DNA of 10,000 nucleotides, taken from the NCBI GenBank assembly GCA_900088475.1, contig FLMG01003236.1:1-10000 (forward strand). Direction: 5' to 3'. A program made the translations under genes and the position numbers. Under the pieces are notes generated by a model. The model was not told the origin of the DNA. It did not search any database and worked only from the letters and a program-made list of their open reading frames with translations. The stretch comes from Hyphochytrium catenoides. Lineage: Eukaryota; Sar; Hyphochytriomycetes; Hyphochytriales; Hyphochytriaceae. Positions 1-7,018 of this stretch are shown one piece after another (positions within the stretch are counted from its first letter, which is position 1; every line of letters begins with the position of its first letter).

Positions 1-1337
1 TCTCTCTCTTTCTTCTCCCCCTCTCTCTCTCTCGCCCTCTTTCTTGCTTTCCCATCTATCTATCTCTTTCTCTCTCCCTTTCTTGTCCTGTCTTCAATTT
101 TCTTCTCTCGCTATATAAAAAAACTTCCTCTCTTCTCTCGCTCTCTTGCTTGCCTTTCTTTACCTTTGAGTCCACTCTTTTTTTCTCTCTCTGTCCTTCT
201 CCCTCTTTCCTTCCGTCTGTGAGCCCTCTCTCTCTCTCTTTCTTTCTCTCTGACTCTTCCTCTTTTCTTCTTTTATAACCAACAGAAGAAGAAGAAGAAT
301 CTGGAGAAGTAACAGAAGAAGAAGGAGGAGAAGAAGAGAACTTATCCCCCTTCATCATGACTTTCAATAAAGATTGTCTCTCTAACAAGGAATCCCTGTG
401 CGAGGAGGGAGAATCGGGGAAGAGAGAGAGTCAAATAAGAGAGAGAGAGAGAGAGTGAGAGAGGATAAGAGAAAGAGAGAGGAGACAGAGACCACAGGAG
501 AAAAGGGAAGAAGAAAAGAAGAAGACATCAATCAACAAACAGAAAAAAAAGGTAAGAAGACTCCTACTACCGAAGAAAGAGAGAAAACGGAGGAGGAACA
601 CAGAGATTTACTAGTTCCTCTTCTCTATCTTCACCCTGAGGAAACCAAAAAAGAAAGAGTTCTCCTCTTCTCTCTCTCTTTTCTCTTCTCTTCTCTCTCT
701 CTCTTCTGTCTCTCTCTCTCTCCACCTGTCTCTTCTTATGGATTCTAAGAAGTAGCTGCACAAGAAACTGATAGACACTGGAATCGGAGAGAAGCAGGAG
801 AAGAGGGAAGAAGAGATATAGATATCATAAGGGCGAGAGACGAGAAGAGAACAAAAATGGGAAGAAGAGAGAGAAGTAACTGTAGCATTTCTTCTTTTCT
901 TTCCCTCTTTCTTATTCCATTATTTTCCCTTCCCTTACGGCTTCAGGCCAGATTTTTCTGCGTTATGATAAGCTTTCTCTCTTCTGCTCTTTCTCTCTTT
1001 TCTTATCTCTACATCTCTCTCACCCTTTTCTGGAGAGACGTAAGCCAACAAATATTTGAAAAATAGAGTAGTAAAAGAGAGAAAGAGAGATGGGAGAAGA
1101 AAGAAACAAGAAAGAGGCTTTTCTTTTCTTCTTTTTTGTGCAATAAGAGATTACGGAAAGAGATGGAAGAAAAGAGAGAGTTACTGAGAAGGACGCTGCA
1201 GTGAGAGAAAAGAGAGACACCAAAAAAGGTTGCCAGGGCTGCGCTTCTCTTTGTCCCCTCTTTATTATATTGGGAGAGGAGAGGGAGAGAGAGAGATCTT
1301 CTCTCTTAATTTCTCCTCTTCAAGATCTGACGAAGGG
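1..1337. other. GA/CT repeat region with ambiguous exon-like islands
   Basis: CT-rich blocks (about 1-270 and 660-720, plus strand) alternate with GA-rich blocks. Islands with splice-like edges occur on both strands. Plus 279-454 reads EEEESGEVTEEEGGEEENLS and onwards to a GTGAGAG donor. Plus 1326-1376 reads SDEGLNLLIALDSRRW. Minus 635-602 reads GEDREEELVNL after a TTTCCTCAG acceptor. Minus 407-356 reads GFLVRETIFIESHDEGG then stop after a CGCACAG acceptor. None joins a neighbour convincingly, so no gene is called. Confidence 0.5.
1261..1266 (-). promoter_or_regulatory. AATAAA, candidate poly(A) signal
   Basis: An AATAAA on the minus strand lies 72 bases past the proposed stop codon at 1338, at a plausible distance for a short 3' UTR. 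Apicomplexan poly(A) signals are loosely defined, so this is supporting evidence only. Confidence 0.3.
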
Positions 1338-1378
1338 CTAAACCTTCTTATAGCCTTGGATAGTAGAAGATGGAAGTA
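1338..1378 (-). CDS. Exon n: proposed terminal exon (VLPSSTIQGYKKV, stop)
   Basis: The acceptor is a T-rich tract ending ATAG at 1379. Entered in phase 1 from exon m it reads VLPSSTIQGYKKV and stops at TAG (1340-1338). An AATAAA follows about 70 bases downstream on the same strand. The same bases in phase 0 read YFHLLLSKAIRRFSPSSDLE, which also looks coding, but no upstream exon supplies that phase. AAG|GTTTAG could also be a donor. Confidence 0.4.
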
Positions 1379-1617
1379 CTATAAAAAAATACTGCTAGTT
1401 CCCTTCATGTTCCTCTCTTACGCCTCTTCTTCAGCCAAACAGAAAGGCGCGTCTCTCTCTCTCTCTCTTTGTTCTCTCTCTTTCCCTCTCTCTCCCTAGC
1501 TTGTTGGTTCGACCTGCTACCGGATGAGGAGACAGCCATCGAGAGGTAGGAAACCTGGACCTAGCGGGTTGTTATACTCGTCTGAGGATAAGTAAAGAAG
1601 GGAGAGAGAGGGAAAAA

Positions 1618-1656
<39 letters not shown>

Positions 1657-2036
1657 TGGGGAAATTGGAAAGAATGAGACAAAACGCGACAGCGGGGGAG
1701 CCATTGCATGTCTGAAAATGTTATGCTCTCTCTCTCTTTCCCTTTTTCACTCTCTCTCTCCTCCCCATCTTTCGTCGTTGTCTCTCTTCTCTCCTCTTCC
1801 AGTTTCTCTCTCTTACCTCCCCAATTCGCTTCCTGTTGAAGCTTTTTTATGGCGTTTTCTGCCTTTCTGTGGACTCGCAGCTGCTGGTGCGCCCAGGCGG
1901 ACTGGGAGACAGCGAGCTGCCGGAGTTCTAAGAGCGTGCATGAGAGAGAGAGAAAGAGAGAGAGAGACAAAAACGCGTGGTTTTGAGAGGTAGTGAGTTA
2001 AGAAAGGCTGAAGTCATTGGCACGCCAGGCCGTAGA

Positions 2037-2104
<68 letters not shown>

Positions 2105-2451
2105 GGCGAGAGGGCGAGAGAGAGAGAGAAAGAGAGAGAGAGTGAGAGAGAGAGAGAAAGGGAACAGAGAGAGAGAGAGAGAGGGAACAGAGAGAGAAAC
2201 AGAAGGAAAAAAAGATTGGAGAGAAAGAGAGAAAGAAAGAGAATAACAGAGAGAAGAGAGACGGAAATTGGACGGCAGAGTGAAAAAGGAAGAGGGTGAT
2301 GCAAGGGCAGAGGAGAGGAAGAGAAAGGTAGAGCCTTACTTTTGCTGAGTGCACGGTTTTCTGCCAGCTCTTTTTCAAGCCTCGACGAGGATATGGCCAT
2401 CGCTACGACCTGAGGTGAAGAGAACGAGAAGAGGAAGAGCGAGAGAGGGAA

Positions 2452-2484
<33 letters not shown>

Positions 2485-3585
2485 AGAGATTGACAACCAG
2501 ACCTAGAGACCCCAACAGGAGGAAGCGAGAGGAGTGATGCTGTGGAAGGAAGAGCAAATACTTCTTCTGGGAGAATCACAAGAAGAAAGGAAAAAGAGAG
2601 AGAGAGAGAGAGAGAGAGAAAGAAAAGAGAACTGGGAGGTAGGAAGGCGAGAGCCACCGAGCGGCCCAAACAGGAGGGAAGAGAGAGCGGGAAGTAGGGA
2701 GGATGGGCGAGAGACATATTGGAAAGTGTATAGAGAAAGAAAGGTCAGAAAAGAGAGAGAGAGAGATGTGCGTAGAACTCGTTATTAACATAGAGAGGAA
2801 GAAGGAAGGCAGCGGTAGCGACAATCTGGAGAAAAGAAGAGAGAGGCGGAGAGTAACTAAAATATGCCCCAAAGGACGGCCACCTCTCTCCTTTTCTCTT
2901 TTACCTTAGTCGAGGCGATAACGTCCCATATCTCCTCCTCCAGAGAGAGAAGAGACGCCAAGGGTCCGACAACTGCCTTTCTTTGGAGCATCGCAAGATC
3001 AACTGTCTCTCTCTCTTCCTCTTCGTCTTCATAATCTATCTTCCCATTCTTCTTCTTTCCTTTCTGCTCTCTCTCTTTATCCTTCTCTCTCCTTCTCCCT
3101 CTCATAACTGCTTGGCCTGAAACTATGACGAGGACTGAAGAGGAAGAAGAGAGAGAGAGAAAGAGAGGTTCTCCCTTATCGAAAGACTGCAGCTCAAACT
3201 CTTCCGCTGAAGAAGGAGGAAAGCCACTGCTTCTCAATATCTCTAGCCTGTAAGCAGAGAGAAGTAGACGCAAAACATCGAGACAGAGTAGAGAAGGAAC
3301 AGAATGTTAAATGCGAGAGACAGACAAGAGAGAGAGAGAGACGACACAGAGAAAGAGACACCGACAGAAATAGAGAGAGAGAGAAACAGGTAGAGAGAAA
3401 GGAGAGAGAGAGAGAACGTATAGAGGACAAGAAGAAGACAGTCAGCGAGAATAAAGAGAGAGAAAGAGGAGGCACCTTAATGTCGAAGAAGAGAATGCCA
3501 CGCTATGGGACGGATCAGAGAGAGAAGAAGCGAGAGAGAAGGGACCAAAAAAGCTGAAAAGGAGAGCGAACCATAACCAGGTGGA

Positions 3586-3617
<32 letters not shown>

Positions 3618-3830
3618 GGTTAGAAAACGCCCACATCAAAGAGGAAGCTTGGAGGGAGACAGATAAGAACAAGAAGGAAAGAGAAAAGTTGTACTAACGC
3701 GAAAGCTCTCTCTTCCGCCTGCTGAAGAAGCTCCATCAGCCCTTTCTGGTTGATTTCTATGTGGGCGCAAGGGCCCCTCAGGTAAATCTATAGATCATCC
3801 GAGACAAGGTGACCATAGAGAACGGGAAAA

Positions 3831-3866
<36 letters not shown>

Positions 3867-4302
3867 AAAGAAGGAGAGAGAGAGACCGAGAGAGAGAGAG
3901 AGAGGTGTCAGGATCTTGATTGAAAGAGAGAGAAACAAAGGGAGACAGAACAAGAGAAGAGTGAGAGAAAGAGAGAGAGACTAAGACAGAGAGAGAGAGA
4001 GAAAGAGACAGACAAAGGGAAGAGAGAGAGAGAAAAGCGGGCGAGAGAGAGAAAAAGCGTGCAAAAGAGAGGGAGAGAGATACTTCTACCTTTCTCGCAT
4101 TCGTTTTGTACTTGGCGGCAAGCTTTTTGGCCAGTTCCTGGTCGTCCAGAACTTCAGAAGGAAGGAGAGACGAGCCTCCAAACACTTCTCCTTCCTCTAT
4201 TTCTCTCTCCGTGTAGTGGTTACATGTGTCTATGAAAGGTTGTAAAGGGGAGAAAGAGAGCGATTAAAGCAGGCAGAAGAAGAAAAGTGAGAAAAAGAAG
4301 GC

Positions 4303-4333
<31 letters not shown>

Positions 4334-4439
4334 CAAGAAGAGACAGAAAGAGGTTTATAGGAGAGCTTAGCTTTTGATCGAAGGGATCGCAATATGCGGA
4401 CATACACACAGAACGGAGTCAGGTGAGAGATAGATACTG

Positions 4440-4483
<44 letters not shown>

Positions 4484-4656
4484 ATTACCTGGTTCCAGGC
4501 ATCTTCCTTCCTCCGTACAGAGAGATTGGACCTGTCCTCCGCCCACGATTGGAATAAAAAGAGGAGTCGAGGGGGAAAAATGCTGGAGCACCTCTCCACT
4601 CTTCAGAGTCTCCACGAACCGCATCTGGGCACAAAGTTTCAAACTAAGAGAGAGTA

Positions 4657-4688
<32 letters not shown>

Positions 4689-5684
4689 GGAGACGGAGAG
4701 ACAAAGAGAGAGACAGAGAGAGAGAGAAAAAGGGGGAGAGAAATAGGGGTGAGAGACAGAGAAAGAGAGAGAGGAGATAAATAAGAAAGACAGGAAGAAA
4801 GGGGGGAGGGAGAAGAGCAAAAAGACAGAAAAGAGAGGGAGAAGGTCAAAGGCAATAGAGAAAAAGAGAGGCAGAAAGAGACTGAGAAAGAGAAAGAGGA
4901 AGAAGAAGGAGAGCGACAGCAAAGGAGGGCCAGGGGAGAGTAGAGAGAGAGACACAGACAGACTGAGCGACAGACAAAGAGGCAGACAGATAGGTACAAA
5001 GGAAAGAGAGACACAGACAAACAAAGAAACGGACTGACAAAAGGAGAGAGAACGGGGAGAGAGAGAGACAGAAGGAGAGAAAGTGGGAGAAAGAGATAGA
5101 GAGAGCGTGCTTCCGATCATTTACCGGAGGCGTCCATCCAGCACTTTCCAGAAGACAGTCTCAGGGAGCTGCGTGTTGTTCTCAATATACCGACAAATAA
5201 ATAGCAGCTCTTCCTGAGAGACAAAGAGGAGAGAGAGAGAGAGAGGGAGAAAAAAGAGAGGCAGAGAGAGAGAGAGAGAAAGACCGTAAGGGACATTTAG
5301 AGTTAAGAAACCGAGGCTTCTAGAGAGACATTTAAAGAGTGATCTTCATCTTCTAGNNNNGTACCTCTTTACAGGCAGCTCCCCTATTCATGAGCCGCTT
5401 GGCTCTGAGCTTCTCACTGATCCTGTCAAGAGTCTCTCTTGTGGCCTAACATGGTGAGCGAGAAAGAGAGAGAAAGAGAAAGACACGGACGAGAAAGACA
5501 ACCTCAATACAGAGAGAAAGAGTGGAAGAGAGAGAGAGACACACACACACAGAGAGAGAAAGGAAAGAAAGGAGAAAACGCCGCTCACTAAGAGAACCAG
5601 GAAAGTAAAAGCGAGTGTAAGTTCTTGAAAGAGAAGAGGAAAGGAGTTGGAGCTTCCTGCACCTGTCGCTGCTTCTGGTTCATT
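1338..5684 (-). CDS. Multi-exon gene: protein with two degenerate cyclic-nucleotide-binding domains (whole-gene span)
   Basis: Fourteen exons on the minus strand, each listed separately, join in compatible phase and give 432 residues from the ATG at 5683-5681 to the TAG at 1340-1338. Residues about 35-180 read like a cNMP-binding beta roll: a helix ending in LPETVFWKVL, then strand-like MRFVETLKSGEVL and FIPIVGGGQV, a phosphate-cassette-like GEVFGGSSLLP at 118-128, and YLRGPCAHIEINQKGLMELL. Residues about 208-333 repeat the pattern with FDKGEPLF, VLVIVSGQAV and VVGPLASLL, broken by a charged insert at 258-287. Residues 355-412 are helical and basic. Tandem cNMP domains occur in PKA regulatory subunits, PKG and CNBD-type proteins. 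No kinase domain is visible, and both cassettes lack the usual Glu and Arg, so ligand binding is doubtful. The start codon and the last two exons are the weakest parts. Confidence 0.6.
1561..1581 (-). CDS. Exon m: 21-base microexon (DEYNNPL)
   Basis: The acceptor TTATCCTCAG and the donor CTAG|GTCCAGG bound 21 bases. With the G carried from exon l they read DEYNNPL, leaving phase 1. Without the donor the frame continues GPGFLPLDGCLLIR to a TAG at 1523-1521, which would be an alternative C terminus. Confidence 0.45.
   Translation of the reverse strand, partial: TSITTR
1625..1653. repeat. (GA)n microsatellite
   Basis: An uninterrupted AG run of 29 bases in the intron between exons l and m; on the sense strand it is CT, forming part of the 3' pyrimidine half of that intron. 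Confidence 0.9.
1817..1927 (-). CDS. Exon l: basic C-terminal helix, probable coiled coil
   Basis: This 111-base exon has a GCTCTTAG acceptor and the best donor in the gene, GAG|GTAAGAG. It encodes LRQLAVSQSAWAHQQLRVHR, then KAENAIKKLQQEANWG, with no Pro or internal Gly, so helix or coiled coil is likely. It joins exon k at a split Lys codon and leaves phase 1. Confidence 0.75.
2041..2095. repeat. (GA)n microsatellite, the longest pure run here
   Basis: 27 perfect AG units, followed by imperfect GA repeat to about 2250. It lies in the intron between exons k and l and is CT on the sense strand. Confidence 0.95.
2340..2402 (-). CDS. Exon k: start of the C-terminal helix
   Basis: It encodes MAISSSRLEKELAENRALSK and ends at a good donor, AAAA|GTAAGGC. 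The phase-1 entry from exon j needs the acceptor GTCGTAG at 2403. The CACCTCAG acceptor at 2410, with the better tract, would add Val-Val-Ala in phase 0. The join to exon l is exact: the last A plus AA makes Lys. The exon body is firmly supported; its 5' edge is less so. Confidence 0.65.
2503..2566 (-). CDS. Exon j: hydrophobic helix after the second cNMP domain
   Basis: This 64-base exon has a TTCTCCCAG acceptor and a TAG|GTCTGGT donor. In phase 0 it encodes KKYLLFLPQHHSSRFLLLGS plus Leu, and leaves phase 1. A competing frame, beginning EEVFALPSTASLL, would need a phase-1 entry that exon i does not supply. The chosen frame joins exon k as LLLGSL-AMAISSSRLEKEL. Confidence 0.5.
2790..2825 (-). 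CDS. Exon i: 36-base exon at the end of the second cNMP domain
   Basis: The acceptor is TTTTCTCCAG and the donor TAT|GTTAATA. It encodes IVATAAFLLPLY, phase 0 at both ends, following ASTK from exon h. The frame stays open past the donor as VNNEFYAHL before entering CT repeat, so the donor choice is uncertain. No other AG acceptor with a good tract lies before exon j. Confidence 0.5.
2905..3247 (-). CDS. Exon h: second cNMP-binding domain with a charged insert
   Basis: The longest exon (343 bases), with a CTTACAG acceptor and an AAG|GTAAAAG donor. It encodes LEILRSSGFPPSS, then FELQSFDKGEPLF and SVLVIVSGQAVMRG, which match the first strands and the Val-x-Ser-Gly turn of cNMP domains. A run of about 30 Arg, Lys, Glu and Asp residues follows (model residues 258-287). 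The domain pattern resumes with RKAVVGPLASLL and EIWDVIASTK. GPLASLL replaces the FGE-L-A-L-L cassette, and no binding Arg is present. Within this exon the repeat polarity flips (GA on the coding strand), which is what keeps the insert charged. Confidence 0.75.
3476..3553 (-). CDS. Exon g: linker between the two cNMP domains
   Basis: With the acceptor TTTTCAG at 3554 this exon is 78 bases and encodes FFGPFSLASSLSDPSHSVAF then SSSTL, phase 2 at both ends. A second AG at 3503 (CCATAG) lies in the same frame and would give a 27-base version, so the two could be alternative forms. The donor AAG|GTGCCTC is weak. Acceptance rests on both joins being in phase. Confidence 0.5.
3699..3787 (-). CDS. 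Exon f: end of the first cNMP domain
   Basis: This 89-base exon has a CTATAG acceptor and a CGC|GTTAGTA donor. It encodes IYLRGPCAHIEINQKGLMEL and continues LQQAEERAF. A strand ending Cys-Ala-His-Ile-Glu-Ile followed by an amphipathic helix is the usual close of a cNMP domain. It joins exon e in phase 0 and leaves phase 2. Confidence 0.75.
3836..3862. repeat. (GA)n microsatellite
   Basis: A 27-base GA run in the intron between exons e and f, inside about 280 bases of imperfect GA repeat. Confidence 0.9.
4090..4196 (-). CDS. Exon e: phosphate-binding-cassette region of the first cNMP domain
   Basis: It encodes EEGEVFGGSSLLPSEVLDDQ, then ELAKKLAAKYKTNARK, ending at AAG|GTAGAAG. GEVFGGSSLLP sits where the family has a phosphate-binding cassette of FGE-L-A-L-L type. 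Here the Glu is Gly, and no Arg follows. Joining exon d in phase needs the downstream acceptor GAAATAG at 4197. The nearer CATAG at 4230 has a better pyrimidine tract but gives the wrong phase from exon d. The frame of the exon body is well supported; its 5' boundary is not. Confidence 0.65.
4307..4333. repeat. (GA)n microsatellite
   Basis: A 27-base GA run in the intron between exons d and e. Confidence 0.9.
4440..4480. repeat. Compound (CA)n(GA)n microsatellite
   Basis: Four CA units run directly into a 33-base GA run that ends a few bases from the donor of exon d. Confidence 0.9.
4489..4643 (-). CDS. Exon d: beta roll of the first cNMP-binding domain
   Basis: This 155-base exon has a CTCTTAG acceptor and a strong CAG|GTAATTA donor. 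All three frames are open. The split Arg codon from exon c selects the frame LKLCAQMRFVETLKSGEVLQ, then HFSPSTPLFIPIVGGGQVQS. The sequence Leu-x3-Met-Arg-Phe-Val-x5-Gly-Glu-Val-Leu followed by Phe-Ile-Pro-Ile-Val-x-Gly-Gly-Gln-Val matches the strand order of the family. The exon ends in phase 1 after LEP. Confidence 0.7.
4644..5110. repeat. Imperfect GA-repeat block filling the intron between exons c and d
   Basis: About 470 bases of degenerate GA with interspersed CAGA units (for example 4950-5040, rich in ACAGACAGA). It is pyrimidine on the sense strand and is almost the whole intron. The interruptions suggest an older, decayed array compared with the pure run at 2041. Confidence 0.85.
5125..5213 (-). 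CDS. Exon c: N-terminal helices of the first cNMP-binding domain
   Basis: This 89-base exon has a CTCTCAG acceptor after pyrimidine and a CCG|GTAAATG donor. It encodes EELLFICRYIENNTQLPE followed by TVFWKVLDGRL. The pattern of a helix, a short loop and a second helix ending in a basic residue is typical of the helical entry to a cNMP beta roll. It ends with two bases of an Arg codon and is one of the clearest coding islands in the window. Confidence 0.75.
5357..5360. other. Assembly gap (NNNN)
   Basis: Four N bases directly after the GTAC of the exon b donor. The true gap length is unknown and the intron between exons b and c may be longer than shown. Confidence 0.99.
5365..5445 (-). CDS. 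Exon b: charged helical segment before the first cNMP domain
   Basis: An exon of 81 bases (27 codons, phase 0 at both ends) between a TTAG acceptor and a GAG|GTAC donor. It encodes a basic helix beginning ATRETLDRISEKLRAK and ending NRGAACKE. The 4-base N gap begins directly after the GTAC of the donor, so the intron is incompletely assembled but the exon is intact. It joins exon c in frame. Confidence 0.7.
5663..5684 (-). CDS. Exon a: proposed start exon or short internal exon (MNQKQRQ)
   Basis: This 22-base exon lies between an AAG acceptor after a short pyrimidine run and a GTGCAG donor. The ATG frame is the only one that enters the next exon in phase: the AAT-GAA frame would hit TGA there, and the third frame starts with TGA. 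If translation starts at this ATG the protein is 432 residues. If the exon at 5941-6053 belongs to the gene, this Met is internal. Confidence 0.5.
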
Positions 5685-5745
5685 CTTCCGTGACAAGCGA
5701 CAGAGACCGAGAGAAAGAGAGAAAAAGAAAGAGAGAGAGAGAGAA

Positions 5746-5751
<6 letters not shown>

Positions 5752-5797
<46 letters not shown>
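5752..5797. repeat. (GA)n microsatellite
   Basis: A 46-base perfect run in the spacer or intron upstream of exon a, CT on the sense strand. Confidence 0.95.
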
Positions 5798-5799
<2 letters not shown>

Positions 5800-5940
5800 G
5801 CAAGAGGGAAGGAAGATTGATATTTACAGAGGGAGGGAGGAAAAGAGGGAGAGGGAGAGAGGTCCTAGAGAGAAAGACAACGAGATGTGGTAGAAACGAG
5901 GGGAGACGAGAGAGAGAGAGAGAACTGAAAGAACTCTAAC

Positions 5941-6053
5941 AGGAGAAGAGAGGAGAAGCGATCTAAGTAGACAGAGGAAGCAAGATCAGGGTGAGACTGA
6001 ATCACAATGGCAGAGGATGGAAGGAAACCAGCTTCCGCCGGGGAGAGCGCGAG
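5941..6053 (-). CDS. Possible upstream coding exon of the cNMP-domain gene
   Basis: An excellent acceptor, CTCTCTCCTTAG at 6054, opens a frame reading LALSPAEAGFLPSSAIVIQS, then HPDLASSVYLDRFSSLL. A CCT|GTTAGAG donor at 5940 leaves phase 2, which matches the entry phase of exon a. The GTTAG donor resembles that of exon f. There is no ATG, so a further upstream exon would be required and none was found in phase. The pyrimidine-rich second half weakens the case. Confidence 0.35.
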
Positions 6054-6158
6054 CTAAGGAGAGAGGCCAGAAAGAGAGAGGACGAATGTTGGTGAGAGAG
6101 AGAAAGAGAGCGAGAACGAGCGAGAGAGAGAGAGGGGAGAGAGAAAGAAAGAGGGCAG

Positions 6159-6590
6159 ATGATAATTTTGAGAGTGGTGATGGCTGACGGCTCTCGCGTC
6201 GCTTGCGTATTGCACTGATCCTCTTTCTTCTTGTTGGTTCTCGTCCTCTCTCTTTCCCTTTTGCTCTCTGCCTCTGCTCTCTTGTTATTGTTTCTGGAAC
6301 TGTCTGCTTATGATAGTCTCTCTCTTGCTCTCTCCCCTTGTTTTGTCTTTTCTCTCCCTCTTTTTCTCTCTTTTTATAAGAACTCTCTCTCTCTTCTCTC
6401 TCTCTCTTCTCTCTCTTCTCTCTCTCTCTCCTTTTACCTCTCCTCACTTCAGCCACGTCTATCAAGTGTCGCGGAAAAGTGGTTACATTTCATGGCGTTA
6501 ACGGCTCCGTTTGACGGTCGTGTATACGAAACGTTGTCTCTATCTCCGAAAAGAGTCTATTACTACTTCAAAACAATCAAATATTTATAA
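6159..6590 (+). CDS. Weak candidate: small two-exon plus-strand gene
   Basis: ATG at 6159 opens MIILRVVMADGSRVAC up to a TGC|GTATTG donor at 6207. A CT-rich stretch ends at CTCACTTCAG (6452), and the following exon, in the same phase 0, reads PRLSSVAEKWLHFMALTAPF and runs to TAA at 6588-6590 after FKTIKYL. The acceptor and the non-repetitive second exon are good; the first exon and donor are weak. The minus strand also has a donor here (GAGAG|GTAAAAG at 6438/6437), so the island may instead be a 5' UTR exon of the cNMP-domain gene. No family is recognised. Confidence 0.25.
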
Positions 6591-6670
6591 CACTGGAACA
6601 ACAGCTACCCGAGACTAAGATTATCCATCACCAAAATAACTCTACCTATTGCCTAATCTTACCGCTTTCT

Positions 6671-7018
6671 TCGTTATCTGGCCCTCCTCCTGTTTGTCCT
6701 TCTGTTCTCTTTTCCTTATTTAGCTTAGAATCCTTCTTCCCTTTCTTCTTGTTTCTTGTTTCTTTCTCTCTTTCTCACTCTCCTCTTTCTTCTTTTTTCT
6801 TTCTTTCCCTCTCTTCTTTCTTTCTTTCTTCCTTTGTCCTCTTTCTTTCTTCCTCTTTTTTTTCCTCTTTCTTTCTTCCTCTTCCTCTTTGCTCTTTGCT
6901 CTTTTTCTTTCTCTTTCTTTTTGTTACCATCTTCCTTCCTTCCCTTTACTTCTTTCACCTTACTTTTCTTGCCACCGTCACTATCTTATTTATGTTTTCC
7001 TTACTCTTTTCCCGCACT
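6671..7018. repeat. Polypyrimidine block, plus strand
   Basis: About 350 bases, overwhelmingly C and T on the plus strand, dominated by TTTC, CTTT and TTCC units. It is richer in T and less dinucleotide-like than the gene's introns. It encodes only Ser, Leu, Phe and Pro runs. Confidence 0.85.

Noticed and set aside
1977-2496. Long overlapping open frames with Arg-Glu (plus) or Ser-Leu (minus) repeats
   Set aside because: GA/CT dinucleotide repeats have no stop codon in any frame, so these frames are a by-product of the microsatellite. Only the short island 2340-2402 carries ordinary coding sequence.
4481-5120. Minus-strand frames of 158-179 residues rich in Ser, Leu and Val
   Set aside because: They run through the CT intron between exons c and d. 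Only the end beyond 4643 is coding; the rest is repeat translation.
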